Of a DNA stretch of 64,000 bases, positions 1 through 7,150 are shown in pieces. A program made the position numbers and the translations under genes. This DNA is from Deltaproteobacteria bacterium (lineage in GTDB: Bacteria; Desulfobacterota; Desulfobacteria; Desulfobacterales; Desulfobacteraceae): positions 62,001-126,000 of the forward strand of contig JAADHV010000001.1 of assembly GCA_013151635.1 (NCBI GenBank), given 5' to 3'. Under the pieces are notes generated by a model. That model was not told where the DNA came from. It made no database searches and saw only the letters and a program-made list of their open reading frames with translations. The stretch's first letter is position 1. Each line of letters starts with the position of its first letter.

Positions 1-2
1 TC

Positions 3-644
3 GGGGATTTAAAGGTTTATATGGAAAAGAGAAATATTTTTTCCATGATGGAACTTGTGAATTCTTCCGGGCGCAGGGCAGCCCAGATTGTAGCAAATAT
101 GCTTTCCTTCAGCCGGAAAAGCGATCGCCGAAAATCCACACATTACCTTCATGACATAATGGAATCCACCATTGAACTGGTTCAAAATGATTACAGCATG
201 AAAAAACAATATGATTTTCGTTCCATTGAAATTATAAGGGAATACCGGGAAAATATTCCGCCGGTCCTTTGTGAGAGGGGAGAAATCCAACAGGTGTTTT
301 TAAATATTTTGAAAAACGGGGCTGAAGCCATGACAGATTCCGGTATTTTGTCCCCAAGGTTTATTATACGTTATCTGCGGCAGGGAGATAACGTGGTTTT
401 CAAGATAGAAGATAACGGCCCTGGTATTGAAAGGGAAATAAGAAAAAGAATATTTGAGCCATTTTTTACAACCAAGGATGTGGGTATCGGGACAGGACTT
501 GGATTATCGGTTTCCTATTTTATTATTACTGAAAATCATAATGGGGCTTTAACGGTTGAATCAAGTCCTGGAAAGGGATCAACCTTTATTATAGAACTCC
601 CGGTTAAACAGGTAAAAAATAAGCACTTTAGTTTTAAATTTTGA
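3..644 (+). CDS. Sensor histidine kinase, C-terminal part (runs in from the left edge)
   Basis: The frame is open from base 3, so the true start lies outside the window and the first visible Met is internal. The visible part holds the end of the dimerisation helix (RAAQIVANMLSFSR), followed by a full HATPase_c domain. That domain shows the N box (NILKNGAEAM), G1 (DNGPGIE), F box (FEPFFTTK) and G2 (GTGLGLSV). The phosphorylated His would be just upstream and cannot be seen. This layout is typical of PAS-linked orthodox kinases that act on a response regulator. The gene ends at a TGA and is followed by about 400 bases without a gene. The signal it senses cannot be told from this part. Confidence 0.9.
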   Translation, partial: GDLKVYMEKRNIFSMMELVNSSGRRAAQIVANMLSFSRKSDRRKSTHYLHDIMESTIELVQNDYSMKKQYDFRSIEIIREYRENIPPVLCERGEIQQVFLNILKNGAEAMTDSGILSPRFIIRYLRQGDNVVFKIEDNGPGIEREIRKRIFEPFFTTKDVGIGTGLGLSVSYFIITENHNGALTVESSPGKGSTFIIELPVKQVKNKHFSFKF

Positions 645-719
645 TTCCAAAACAGGGTAGGTATGGTTTTATCGGAATTAACCTGGTTCCTGCGATACAG
701 TAGTGAATAAACTGGCCGT

Positions 720-973
720 AAGTGTGCGAAGCCTGTAGATATACCTGAAAAGAGAAGGAGCTTCATTCACTAAACTGGTAAATGAAGATACCCAATAGGG
801 CAGGCCTCAAATCCAATAGTCAAAGGCTGGGATTTGAATCAACATAACCTGAAGGTCACGCGTAAACCAACTCAGGGAGATGAACAGGATCAGGCACCGA
901 TGGATCATGGCTGCGTATGTCCCAAAGCCCCAGATGCCGCAAAATCATTTCTACGTGTGACCTTTAGGTTATG
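720..973 (+). ncRNA. Candidate structured RNA; possibly the 5' part of a degenerate group II intron
   Basis: This non-coding stretch between two convergent genes folds strongly on paper. Bases 843-863 pair with 953-973 over 21 contiguous pairs. Two of them (851-965 and 860-956) are G-U wobbles on the plus strand, which suggests the plus strand is the functional RNA. Upstream there are nested hairpins: CTTCATT/AATGAAG, CAAATCC/GGATTTG, and GCCTG/CAGGC enclosing the first. A GTGTGCGA near the left end resembles the GUGYG start of group II introns. I see no domain V and no maturase, so an intron would be truncated. The family assignment is a guess; the helices are directly visible. Confidence 0.4.
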
Positions 974-1054
974 ATTTCAATTATCTTCGATAAAACTTAT
1001 GACTTTCTGATCAACGACAATTATTTTTTTTCTGGCCTAAGCTCGGTAAATCAA

Positions 1055-2251
1055 TTAATGAACTTTTACAGATACAAATTTTCCATTTATAATTTCCATC
1101 TCCTGGTAAGTACCGAAAACTTCACCAATTTTAGAAAATTCTATATCTGTAGCGCCGACATAATCAATCTCGCCGCCTTTGGCTAGAATTTCCAGCCCTT
1201 TTTTGAGTTCTCCGGCGAAAATTTTCACACCGGGAGCGTTGGCAACACTCATGACATGTTTCTGGATGCTGGTTTTATCCGCTGAATTACCGGCCTGGGC
1301 CGCTAGTATAATCAAAGCGGCTGCATCATAGGACCCACCCCTGAATGGACCATCAGTTGCAATCCCGGCTGATGTGGCAATTTTTTTCCATTTTTTTGTT
1401 GCCACACTCTCACCACCCGGCATGGTACCAAAGGAGCCGTTCAAGTCTTTACCCAGATCTTTGGTCAATGCAGAACCAATCATACCATCAGCAAAAATAA
1501 ACCGGCTGAATGCTCCCGAGTCCAAAGAAGCTTGAACAATGCCCTTGCCCCCCTGGTCAAGATAACCAAACACGACCAGGTCCTTGGCACCGGAGGCAGA
1601 TAAGGCTGCTACATCTGCTGAGTAATCAGCCTTGCCGTCTTCATGTGCAGCGGTCATTAAAATTTTGCCGCCTAGTTTTTTATAGGCCTTGCCAAATGAT
1701 TCAGACAACCCCTTGCCATAGTCATTATTGGTATAAGTCAGGGCAACCTTTTTAATCCCTTTGTTAATGGTTATCTTGGCTAAGACCTGGCCCTGCCTGG
1801 CATCTGAAGGCGCAGTTCTAAAGAAATATCCATTGTCCTTAATCATAGACAAAGCAGGAGAGGTAGCTGATGATGAGATGGTGGTGATCCCATTGGGAGC
1901 AGATACATTGTTTACCACCGCAGTAGTCGCTCCAGAGCAGCTGGGGCCCACAATTGCGACTACCTTTTCGGAACTGATGAGTCTCTCAGCCGCAGCGGTC
2001 GCAGCAGCGGCATCAACACAGGTTGAATCACCCCGAATGGCTTTTATTTTTGTACCCCCTAGAAATACTCCGGAATCTGATGCCTCTTTAATTGCCAATT
2101 CAGCGGATGCTGCCATGGGTGGGGTCAGTGACTCAATCGGCCCGGTAAAGCCTTGTAAGACACCGATATTTACGGTACCGGCAGCAAAACATACAGATGT
2201 AAAGCTCATTACAACTGCAAAACTAACAATGATCTTAAGATAATTTTTCAT
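1055..2251 (-). CDS. livK: LIV-type ABC transporter substrate-binding protein (set 1)
   Basis: A 398-residue periplasmic ligand-binding protein of the leucine/isoleucine/valine receptor family. The N-terminus (about residues 1-24, MKNYLKIIVSFAVV...SVCFA) is a clear signal peptide. The mature start NIGVLQGFTGPIE and the GPSCSGATTA region around residue 100 are typical of the family. It is the last gene of a minus-strand cluster livG-livF-livH-livM-livK, 14 bases after livM, so it is probably co-transcribed. Such receptors bind branched-chain or aromatic amino acids, amides, or aromatic acids. The divergent pad operon makes an aromatic acid or phenylalanine plausible, but the sequence does not show the ligand. 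Confidence 0.88.
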   Translation of the reverse strand: MKNYLKIIVSFAVVMSFTSVCFAAGTVNIGVLQGFTGPIESLTPPMAASAELAIKEASDSGVFLGGTKIKAIRGDSTCVDAAAATAAAERLISSEKVVAIVGPSCSGATTAVVNNVSAPNGITTISSSATSPALSMIKDNGYFFRTAPSDARQGQVLAKITINKGIKKVALTYTNNDYGKGLSESFGKAYKKLGGKILMTAAHEDGKADYSADVAALSASGAKDLVVFGYLDQGGKGIVQASLDSGAFSRFIFADGMIGSALTKDLGKDLNGSFGTMPGGESVATKKWKKIATSAGIATDGPFRGGSYDAAALIILAAQAGNSADKTSIQKHVMSVANAPGVKIFAGELKKGLEILAKGGEIDYVGATDIEFSKIGEVFGTYQEMEIINGKFVSVKVH

Positions 2252-2265
2252 ACAATCCTCCCTTT

Positions 2266-3624
2266 TTATAATTTTTTATTTGTTTCAGGCAGTATGCCGT
2301 CGGGGCTGAACCGCATCACCACCAATAAAACCGCGCCCATAAATATTAATCTTATATATTGTGCATTTTCCAGTAAATGTTGCCTGATGAAATTCCCTTG
2401 ATCTAAAAAAGATGTGGATAAATCTGCCAGCCAGAAACCAACCGGTTCTGCCTCAATCCACAGAAACCAAATTAAAAATCCACCGACAACCGACCCCAGA
2501 TTGTTGCCCGATCCGCCCACAATCACCATAACCCAAATTAAAAATGTATACCTTAGAGGAATGTATGAACCCGGAGTAAATTGCCCGTTATAAGTTACTA
2601 ACATGGCACCTGATACCCCGGCGATTGCTGAACCGATAACAAATATTTGCAAATGCCTTTGTTTGACATTTTTTCCCATGGCAGAAGCGGCAATTTCGTT
2701 ATCACGAATAGCCCTGACCATCCTTCCCCATGGTGAATCAAGGGCGAGACCGGCCAGAATAATAATCAGCAGCAGCACAGCCACAAATAAACCTGAGTAG
2801 CAAAGTTTTACCAGTACAATTGCCGCATCACTGATATGAGCTTTTAACGCTGTTGCCTGCTCAGAAACCGGCAACAGGTGTAAACTGCCCGCATATAATT
2901 TTGCAAGTATCTCTTTAACCCAGACGGCCTGCTGCAGATCAATTTCATAGGGCACAGGTCTTGGAATGGCGGTGACATTTTTCACTCCGCGGCTCAGCCA
3001 GTCCTCATTCTTGATGATAGCGATAATGATCTCTGAGATGCCCAGGGTCGCAATGGCCAGATAGTCCGTACGCAATCCCAGAGAAATTTTACCAATCAGC
3101 CAGGCAGCACCGGCTGCAAGCAAACCACCCACTATCCATGACAAAAGTACCGGCAAATCAAGGCCTCCGAGATAACCGCTGAATGCAGGGTTTATGGCTT
3201 CAATTGACTGGGCGGCTTCTATATAAAAATATCTGGTTATAAAATAACCCGCCAAAATTGTTGCAATGACCAACCATTTATTTTTAAATTTTTTATAAAT
3301 ATAAATACTCAAGACAATGGTCAGTAAAAAGATTGACAGGGCAACCAGCATTCTCATACCGCCGGCTGTGACAGCTTTACTGATGCTTTCTTTTGAAATC
3401 AGTACTGCACTGAGACCACCTAATGCGGTAAATCCCATTATTCCCACATTAAATAAACCCGCGTACCCCCATTGAATATTTACTCCCAATGTCATGATAG
3501 CTGAAATTAAACATAGGTTTAAAATACTTAAAGACAAGGACCATGATTGACCCAGACCCACCATGAGCAGCAAAAAAAACATAATGCTAAAAGTAACAAT
3601 GACTCTTTTATTGTATTGGCTCAT
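2266..3624 (-). CDS. livM: LIV-type ABC transporter permease, LivM type (set 1)
   Basis: A 452-residue polytopic inner-membrane permease. It carries the LivM signature region around GLRTDYLAIATLGISEI and the cytoplasmic loop WGRMVRAIRDNEIAA, which couples to the ATPases. It is longer than most LivM proteins (about 330-400 residues). The extra length lies partly in an N-terminal extension with additional helices and partly in a hydrophilic insert near residues 235-270. Its start overlaps the end of livH by four bases (ATGA type), a sign of translational coupling. It would form the transmembrane pore together with LivH. Confidence 0.88.
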   Translation of the reverse strand: MSQYNKRVIVTFSIMFFLLLMVGLGQSWSLSLSILNLCLISAIMTLGVNIQWGYAGLFNVGIMGFTALGGLSAVLISKESISKAVTAGGMRMLVALSIFLLTIVLSIYIYKKFKNKWLVIATILAGYFITRYFYIEAAQSIEAINPAFSGYLGGLDLPVLLSWIVGGLLAAGAAWLIGKISLGLRTDYLAIATLGISEIIIAIIKNEDWLSRGVKNVTAIPRPVPYEIDLQQAVWVKEILAKLYAGSLHLLPVSEQATALKAHISDAAIVLVKLCYSGLFVAVLLLIIILAGLALDSPWGRMVRAIRDNEIAASAMGKNVKQRHLQIFVIGSAIAGVSGAMLVTYNGQFTPGSYIPLRYTFLIWVMVIVGGSGNNLGSVVGGFLIWFLWIEAEPVGFWLADLSTSFLDQGNFIRQHLLENAQYIRLIFMGAVLLVVMRFSPDGILPETNKKL

Positions 3625-4643
3625 ATCACTTTACCTTTAAAAATTCCTGTAGGTCTCAATAGCAGGACAATCACCAGGATCACAAAAGAAATAGCAAATT
3701 TGTATTCTGTTCCAAGAAATTGTACCAGGCTGTCGGGTTGTAATACTGCCGGCAGCAGGTAAATTAAAAATTTCTTATAGGCGTAAGTTAATATCGCCTC
3801 GGAAAAAGAAATGACAAAACCACCGACAATGGCGCCTATGGGTGAACCGATACCCCCGACAATCACTGCTGCAAACATGGGCAATAACAATTGATTGTAT
3901 GAGGTTGCCATAAATCCTTTATCAAGGCCATATAAAACCCCGGCAATTGATGTCAGAACCGCCACCAGCATCCAGGTAACCCGTACGACTTTATCAGGAT
4001 CAATTCCGGACAACAAGGCTAAATCCTTATTATCAGCATAAGCACGCATGGCTTTGCCGGTTTTTGTTTTTTGTAAAAAATAGAATACAAAACCCACCAG
4101 TAAAATGGCAATGGTGATGGTTAAAAACTGTGATGTTTTAATGGCAAGCCCTTCTGCAAGCCCTGTCATGGCTTTAAATTCTCTGGCAGTTATAATGAAT
4201 CGTGCGCCATCGGCAAAGATATGATGTGTCGGTCCCAGGATGAATCTTACAAGGCCGCCGGTTACAAACATTACACCGACAGATGCCATAACGATGGTAA
4301 TGGGTTTGCTGTTTTGTTTCCTATAGTACTGGTAGATAAATTTATCAGTTAGCAGCACATAGATAATGCAGGCAATAATGGCAAAGGGCAGGGCCAAAAG
4401 CGCCGTTGGCATAAATCCTAAGGTGATGCCTGATTTTTGCAGCAGCCAGGTAATTAAAATAGTGATAACCGTACTGAATGCCATGGTGTCACCCTGGGCA
4501 AAGTTGGCAAATTTTAAAACTGCATATACCAGAGTAACTGCCAGTGCACCTAAAGCCAGTTGTGATCCATATGACAAAGCCGGCATAAATACAAAATTCA
4601 GGAGTAAAACAATCGCGTTGATAATATCGGTAAACCCAGGCAT
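3621..4643 (-). CDS. livH: LIV-type ABC transporter permease, LivH type (set 1)
   Basis: A 340-residue hydrophobic protein with about eight membrane helices and LivH family motifs: AVTLVYAVLKFANFAQGD near residue 35, the coupling loop GKAMRAYADNKDLA near 200, and AAVIVGGIGSPIGA near 255. It pairs with LivM as the membrane channel of the first LIV system. It begins one base after the stop of livF and its end overlaps livM, so it sits inside a tightly packed operon. Confidence 0.88.
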   Translation of the reverse strand: MPGFTDIINAIVLLLNFVFMPALSYGSQLALGALAVTLVYAVLKFANFAQGDTMAFSTVITILITWLLQKSGITLGFMPTALLALPFAIIACIIYVLLTDKFIYQYYRKQNSKPITIVMASVGVMFVTGGLVRFILGPTHHIFADGARFIITAREFKAMTGLAEGLAIKTSQFLTITIAILLVGFVFYFLQKTKTGKAMRAYADNKDLALLSGIDPDKVVRVTWMLVAVLTSIAGVLYGLDKGFMATSYNQLLLPMFAAVIVGGIGSPIGAIVGGFVISFSEAILTYAYKKFLIYLLPAVLQPDSLVQFLGTEYKFAISFVILVIVLLLRPTGIFKGKVI

Positions 4644-5351
4644 CTATCCTCCTAAAAAAGATCTGCGTACTACAGGATTTGCCAGGAGTTCTTTCCCCGT
4701 ACCTGTGTGCTCATTACGTCCCGAGACCAGAACAAACCCTTTGTCGGCAATTTCTAAAGCCTGCCGGGCATTTTGTTCTACCATCAGCACTGCCCGGCCT
4801 GAGTTTTTTAAATTTAAAATATTTCCAAAAATTTCATCCATTACTTTTGGTGCCACTCCCGCAGTGGGTTCATCTAACAACAGTATCGTCGGTTGTGTCA
4901 TCATGGCCCTGCCAAAAGCTGCCTGCTGGCGCTGGCCGCCTGATAACTGCCCTACCAGCTGATTACGCCTGTCATGCAGGATAGGAAACAGGTCATACAC
5001 TTCCGCCATGGTTTGTGATATATCGTCCGTTCTTAAAAAAGCGCCCATTTCAAGGTTTTCCTGCACGGTCATCGTAGGAAAAACATTGTCTGTCTGTGGC
5101 ACAAAAGCAAGTCCTAAGCTAATTCTTTTTTGCACGGACAACCTGGATATGTCTTTGCCTGCCAATGTTACAGATCCTGAACTTATTTCAAGCATACCAA
5201 GCAATGCTTTCATGGCAGTGGACTTACCCGCGCCATTCGGCCCGACAATAACAGCCAGCTCACCTTTTTCCGCCTCAATAGAGCAGTTATTCAGTATGGG
5301 TACATTATAATCATATGCAGCAACCATGTTTTTCCCGGATAAATAAGTCAT
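4644..5351 (-). CDS. livF: LIV-type ABC transporter ATP-binding protein, LivF type (set 1)
   Basis: A 235-residue ATPase. Walker A (GPNGAGKS) is near residue 37, the Q-loop region includes FVPQTDNVFP, the ABC signature is LSGGQRQQ, and Walker B is ILLLDEPTAG. Length and the compact fold match LivF. The start ATG overlaps the TAA of the frameshifted livG by one base (TAATG). It powers the LivH-LivM channel with LivG. Because livG is broken, LivF may act as a homodimer or borrow a LivG from one of the other two sets. That last point is inference. Confidence 0.88.
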   Translation of the reverse strand: MTYLSGKNMVAAYDYNVPILNNCSIEAEKGELAVIVGPNGAGKSTAMKALLGMLEISSGSVTLAGKDISRLSVQKRISLGLAFVPQTDNVFPTMTVQENLEMGAFLRTDDISQTMAEVYDLFPILHDRRNQLVGQLSGGQRQQAAFGRAMMTQPTILLLDEPTAGVAPKVMDEIFGNILNLKNSGRAVLMVEQNARQALEIADKGFVLVSGRNEHTGTGKELLANPVVRRSFLGG

Positions 5352-6135
5352 TAAATTGATACCTTTTCTTTAATCCCCGTACCTAAATAAGCGTCAATCA
5401 CCTGTTCGTTATTTTTTACTTCTTCCGGAGTTCCCTCAGTTAAAACACTGCCGTTGGTAAGTACAATCACTGGATTACACAATTTTGAGAGATAAAGTCC
5501 ATATCATGCTCAATCATGCAAAATGTATAACCATGTTCTTGGTTCAACCGTAAAATAGCATCACCAATCTGGCGTAATAAAGTCCGGTTTACACCGGCAC
5601 CCACTTCATCCAGCAGTACGACTTTGGCATCTACCATCATGGTGCGGGCAAGCTCTAATAGTTTTTTTTGTCCTCCGGAAAGCCTGCCCGCTTTTTCATT
5701 TTTAAGGTGTAATATATTAAGGAATTTGATTACTTCTTCAGCCTTTTTTTGCAAATTATTTTCTTGTTTCCGGATTTGCCCGCGCCGAATCCAGGAATTT
5801 ATAATATTCTCCCCAAGCTGATTGCCAGGCACCATCATTAAATTTTCAAGCACAGTAAGTGTTGGGAACGGATGGGCAATTTGAAATGTTCTTAAAAGAC
5901 CTTTGTGGAATAAATTGTGTGAGTCTAATCCTGTTATATCTTCACCTCCAAGATAGATTTTGCCTGAGGTTGGTTTGCATAACCCTGCGATAAGATTGAA
6001 TAAAGTGGTTTTACCAGCACCATTGGGACCGATCAAACCGGTAATAGAGCCTTTTTTGATATGTAAATTTACATTATCGACAGCCTTGATACCGCCAAAA
6101 TGTTTGGAAAGATTATTAACCTTAATCATCTGCAA
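5351..6135 (-). pseudogene. livG: LIV-type ABC transporter ATP-binding protein, LivG type, frameshifted near its 3' end (set 1)
   Basis: The first 219 or so residues are a normal LivG ATPase: Walker A GPNGAGKTT, signature LSGGQKKL, Walker B VVLLDEVGAG (Val in place of the usual Pro), and the switch His in MIEHDMDF. The frame then ends early at TGA (VIQ stop). Two bases further on in frame, translation resumes with PVIVLTNGSVLTEGTPEE and runs to a TAA that overlaps livF, giving the normal LivG C-terminus. The total of 785 bases is two more than a multiple of three. The likely lesion is a 2-base GT duplication in TTGTGTAATCC near 5475. It could be a real mutation or a sequencing error. The ATPase core is complete without the last 40 residues. 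Confidence 0.85.
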
Positions 6136-6153
6136 TCCTTTTAAATTTTACCC

Positions 6154-6182
6154 ATATGACCATGACAGATAAAAAGTGTCAA
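6154..6182 (-). promoter_or_regulatory. Sigma-70-like promoter for LIV set 1
   Basis: On the minus strand a consensus -35 TTGACA (6177-6182) is followed 17 bases later by TCATAT (6154-6159), about 20 bases before the livG start. This could drive livG-livF-livH-livM-livK. The spacing and the perfect -35 are visible; activity is inferred. Confidence 0.5.
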
Positions 6183-6247
6183 GAAAAATCCTGCCAAGAA
6201 AAATTCGCTGTCGTGATCAAACAACATGAAAGGATTTTTTTGTCAAT

Positions 6248-6295
6248 TCATGCTCCTGCCAAAGCAAGTGCCAGCGGTTTAAAAAAAGATTTCAT
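6248..6295 (-). pseudogene. 15-codon remnant of a LivK-type signal peptide
   Basis: An AAGGAG ribosome-binding site precedes an ATG encoding MKSFFKPLALALAGA and a TGA. The start is nearly identical to the signal peptide of the third LIV receptor in this window (MKSFFKTLALALLIL at 35150). It looks like the 5' stub of a lost receptor gene that once headed this LIV cluster. It could also serve as a short translated leader. Confidence 0.5.
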
Positions 6296-6314
6296 TTTTT
6301 ATTCTCCTTATAAT

Positions 6315-6392
6315 TTAAATTGCGGAATCTGTGATATCCATTCCAAGAAATAAAATAATAAAACCGGTTAAAATCAGTGTTGTTTTTTTCAT
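6315..6392 (-). CDS. 25-residue hydrophobic peptide, possible remnant or leader peptide
   Basis: MKKTTLILTGFIILFL followed by a short polar tail and TAA. It is preceded by a good AAAGGAAG ribosome-binding site and ends 19 bases before the next mini-ORF. The composition is that of a signal peptide or a single membrane helix. I do not recognise a family. It may be a true small membrane peptide or another truncated exported-protein gene; both fit the decayed look of this interval. Confidence 0.35.
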   Translation of the reverse strand: MKKTTLILTGFIILFLGMDITDSAI

Positions 6393-6481
6393 AATGCTTC
6401 CTTTTTTTGATAAAAACTATATTTTTAAATTGAGTGGCTGTTATCAGCCATATAGAGACGACACAAAATTAAATTTTGTTT

Positions 6482-6577
6482 TCATGATTTTGTTAAATCT
6501 TCAGTAACAATAATGGTACCTGTGTTGCCTGCCATGCCGTGGAGGAAAATCGGGTAATATCCTGAATAGCAACTCAT
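6482..6577 (-). pseudogene. Fragment resembling the C-terminus of a cupredoxin-like protein
   Basis: A 31-codon frame reads SCYSGYYPIFLHGMAG, then GTIIVTED. Its Cys, His and Met spacing and its final strand resemble the copper-binding loop and last beta strand of cupredoxin domains. No upstream domain is present, so this is at most a relic. The resemblance is by eye only. Confidence 0.25.
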
Positions 6578-6591
6578 CTCATAGAGTAAAG

Positions 6592-6619
6592 TTCATTTAA
6601 ACCAATTCATTTAAACCAA
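6592..6619. repeat. Perfect 14-bp tandem duplication
   Basis: The unit TTCATTTAAACCAA occurs twice back to back (6592-6605 and 6606-6619), about 150 bases upstream of the pad promoter. It may be a regulatory direct repeat or a recent slippage product. Confidence 0.6.
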
Positions 6620-6645
6620 AGAAAAACAGGGTACAGGCTGTTTTT

Positions 6646-6661
6646 AGTTGACCAATCAACT
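6646..6661. promoter_or_regulatory. Inverted repeat, possible operator upstream of the pad operon
   Basis: AGTTGA-CCAA-TCAACT is a perfect 6-4-6 inverted repeat about 95 bases upstream of the -35 of the pad promoter. Size and symmetry suit a dimeric repressor or activator. No dedicated regulator gene adjoins the operon, so the binding protein is unknown. Confidence 0.35.
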
Positions 6662-6755
6662 GTTTGTAAGTTTTTAAAACCCGCGTATTCCCTATAACTA
6701 CTACTTCTTATTATTTAAATTTGACCTTTTTTTAAGCGGGGAATTTTTTTTTTAC

Positions 6756-6790
6756 TTGACAACGCAATTACACTGTCGCTATGTAATAGC
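6756..6790 (+). promoter_or_regulatory. Promoter of the pad operon with overlapping inverted repeat
   Basis: A consensus -35 TTGACA (6756-6761) lies 18 bases before TATGTA (6780-6785), a weak -10. The inverted repeat GCTAT-GTA-ATAGC (6778-6790) covers the -10, which suggests a repressor site. The first gene starts at 6863 after a GAGGAG ribosome-binding site. Confidence 0.45.
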
Positions 6791-6862
6791 TATGAAATAG
6801 ATACGGCAGCGGGACTATATTTCATGAAGGGTTATCTTATTTTCAAAAGAGGAGATGGGTGT

Positions 6863-7150
6863 ATGTCATCAAACAAATTGTTTAAGCATGAAGGACCATG
6901 GTCAGATGCAAATGATCCCCTGATGTGTTCTGATACCGGGGATTGGCGAAGCAAAAGGCCTGTCGTTGACAAGGACAGATGCATATTCTGCGGTTTTTGT
7001 GCGATTTATTGTCCGATACAGGTAATGGAGATGGTTGAAAATTCGTATTTCTCTCCTGACCTGGGATTTTGTAAAGGATGCGGGATCTGTGCCAAAGAGT
7101 GTCCCAAAGATGCAATTTCCATGATGCCTGAGGGGGATTTCGAAAAATGA
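6863..7150 (+). CDS. padF: Phenylglyoxylate:acceptor oxidoreductase-type delta subunit (2[4Fe-4S] ferredoxin)
   Basis: A 95-residue two-cluster ferredoxin subunit. Two CxxCxxCxxxCP motifs (CIFCGFCAIYCP and CKGCGICAKECP) bind two [4Fe-4S] clusters and pass electrons from the thiamine-diphosphate site to the external acceptor. I chose the ATG at 6863 because GAGGAG sits nine bases upstream; an in-frame ATG at 6824 has no such site. The stop overlaps the start of the alpha subunit (ATGA). The split four-subunit form (delta-alpha-beta-gamma) is that of the 2-oxoacid:ferredoxin oxidoreductase family. The phenylglyoxylate assignment rests on the pad-type genes downstream. Confidence 0.78.
   Translation: MSSNKLFKHEGPWSDANDPLMCSDTGDWRSKRPVVDKDRCIFCGFCAIYCPIQVMEMVENSYFSPDLGFCKGCGICAKECPKDAISMMPEGDFEK

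Noticed and set aside
1761..2243. A 160-codon plus-strand frame antisense to livK of set 1
   Set aside because: Shadow of the receptor gene, with no ribosome-binding site or domain.
5464..5480. The TGA that ends livG of set 1 considered as a selenocysteine codon
   Set aside because: The frame after the TGA has no LivG-like sequence, whereas a two-base shift restores it, and no Sec is expected in this ATPase.
6156..6353. A 65-codon plus-strand frame between livG and the pad region
   Set aside because: It overlaps the minus-strand promoter and mini-ORFs, has no ribosome-binding site and shows no domain.
6514..6528. A sigma-54-like match, TGGTAC-N5-TTGC, on the plus strand upstream of the pad operon
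   Set aside because: It is about 335 bases from padF, has a mismatch in the -24 element, and a much closer TTGACA promoter exists. Chance is likely.
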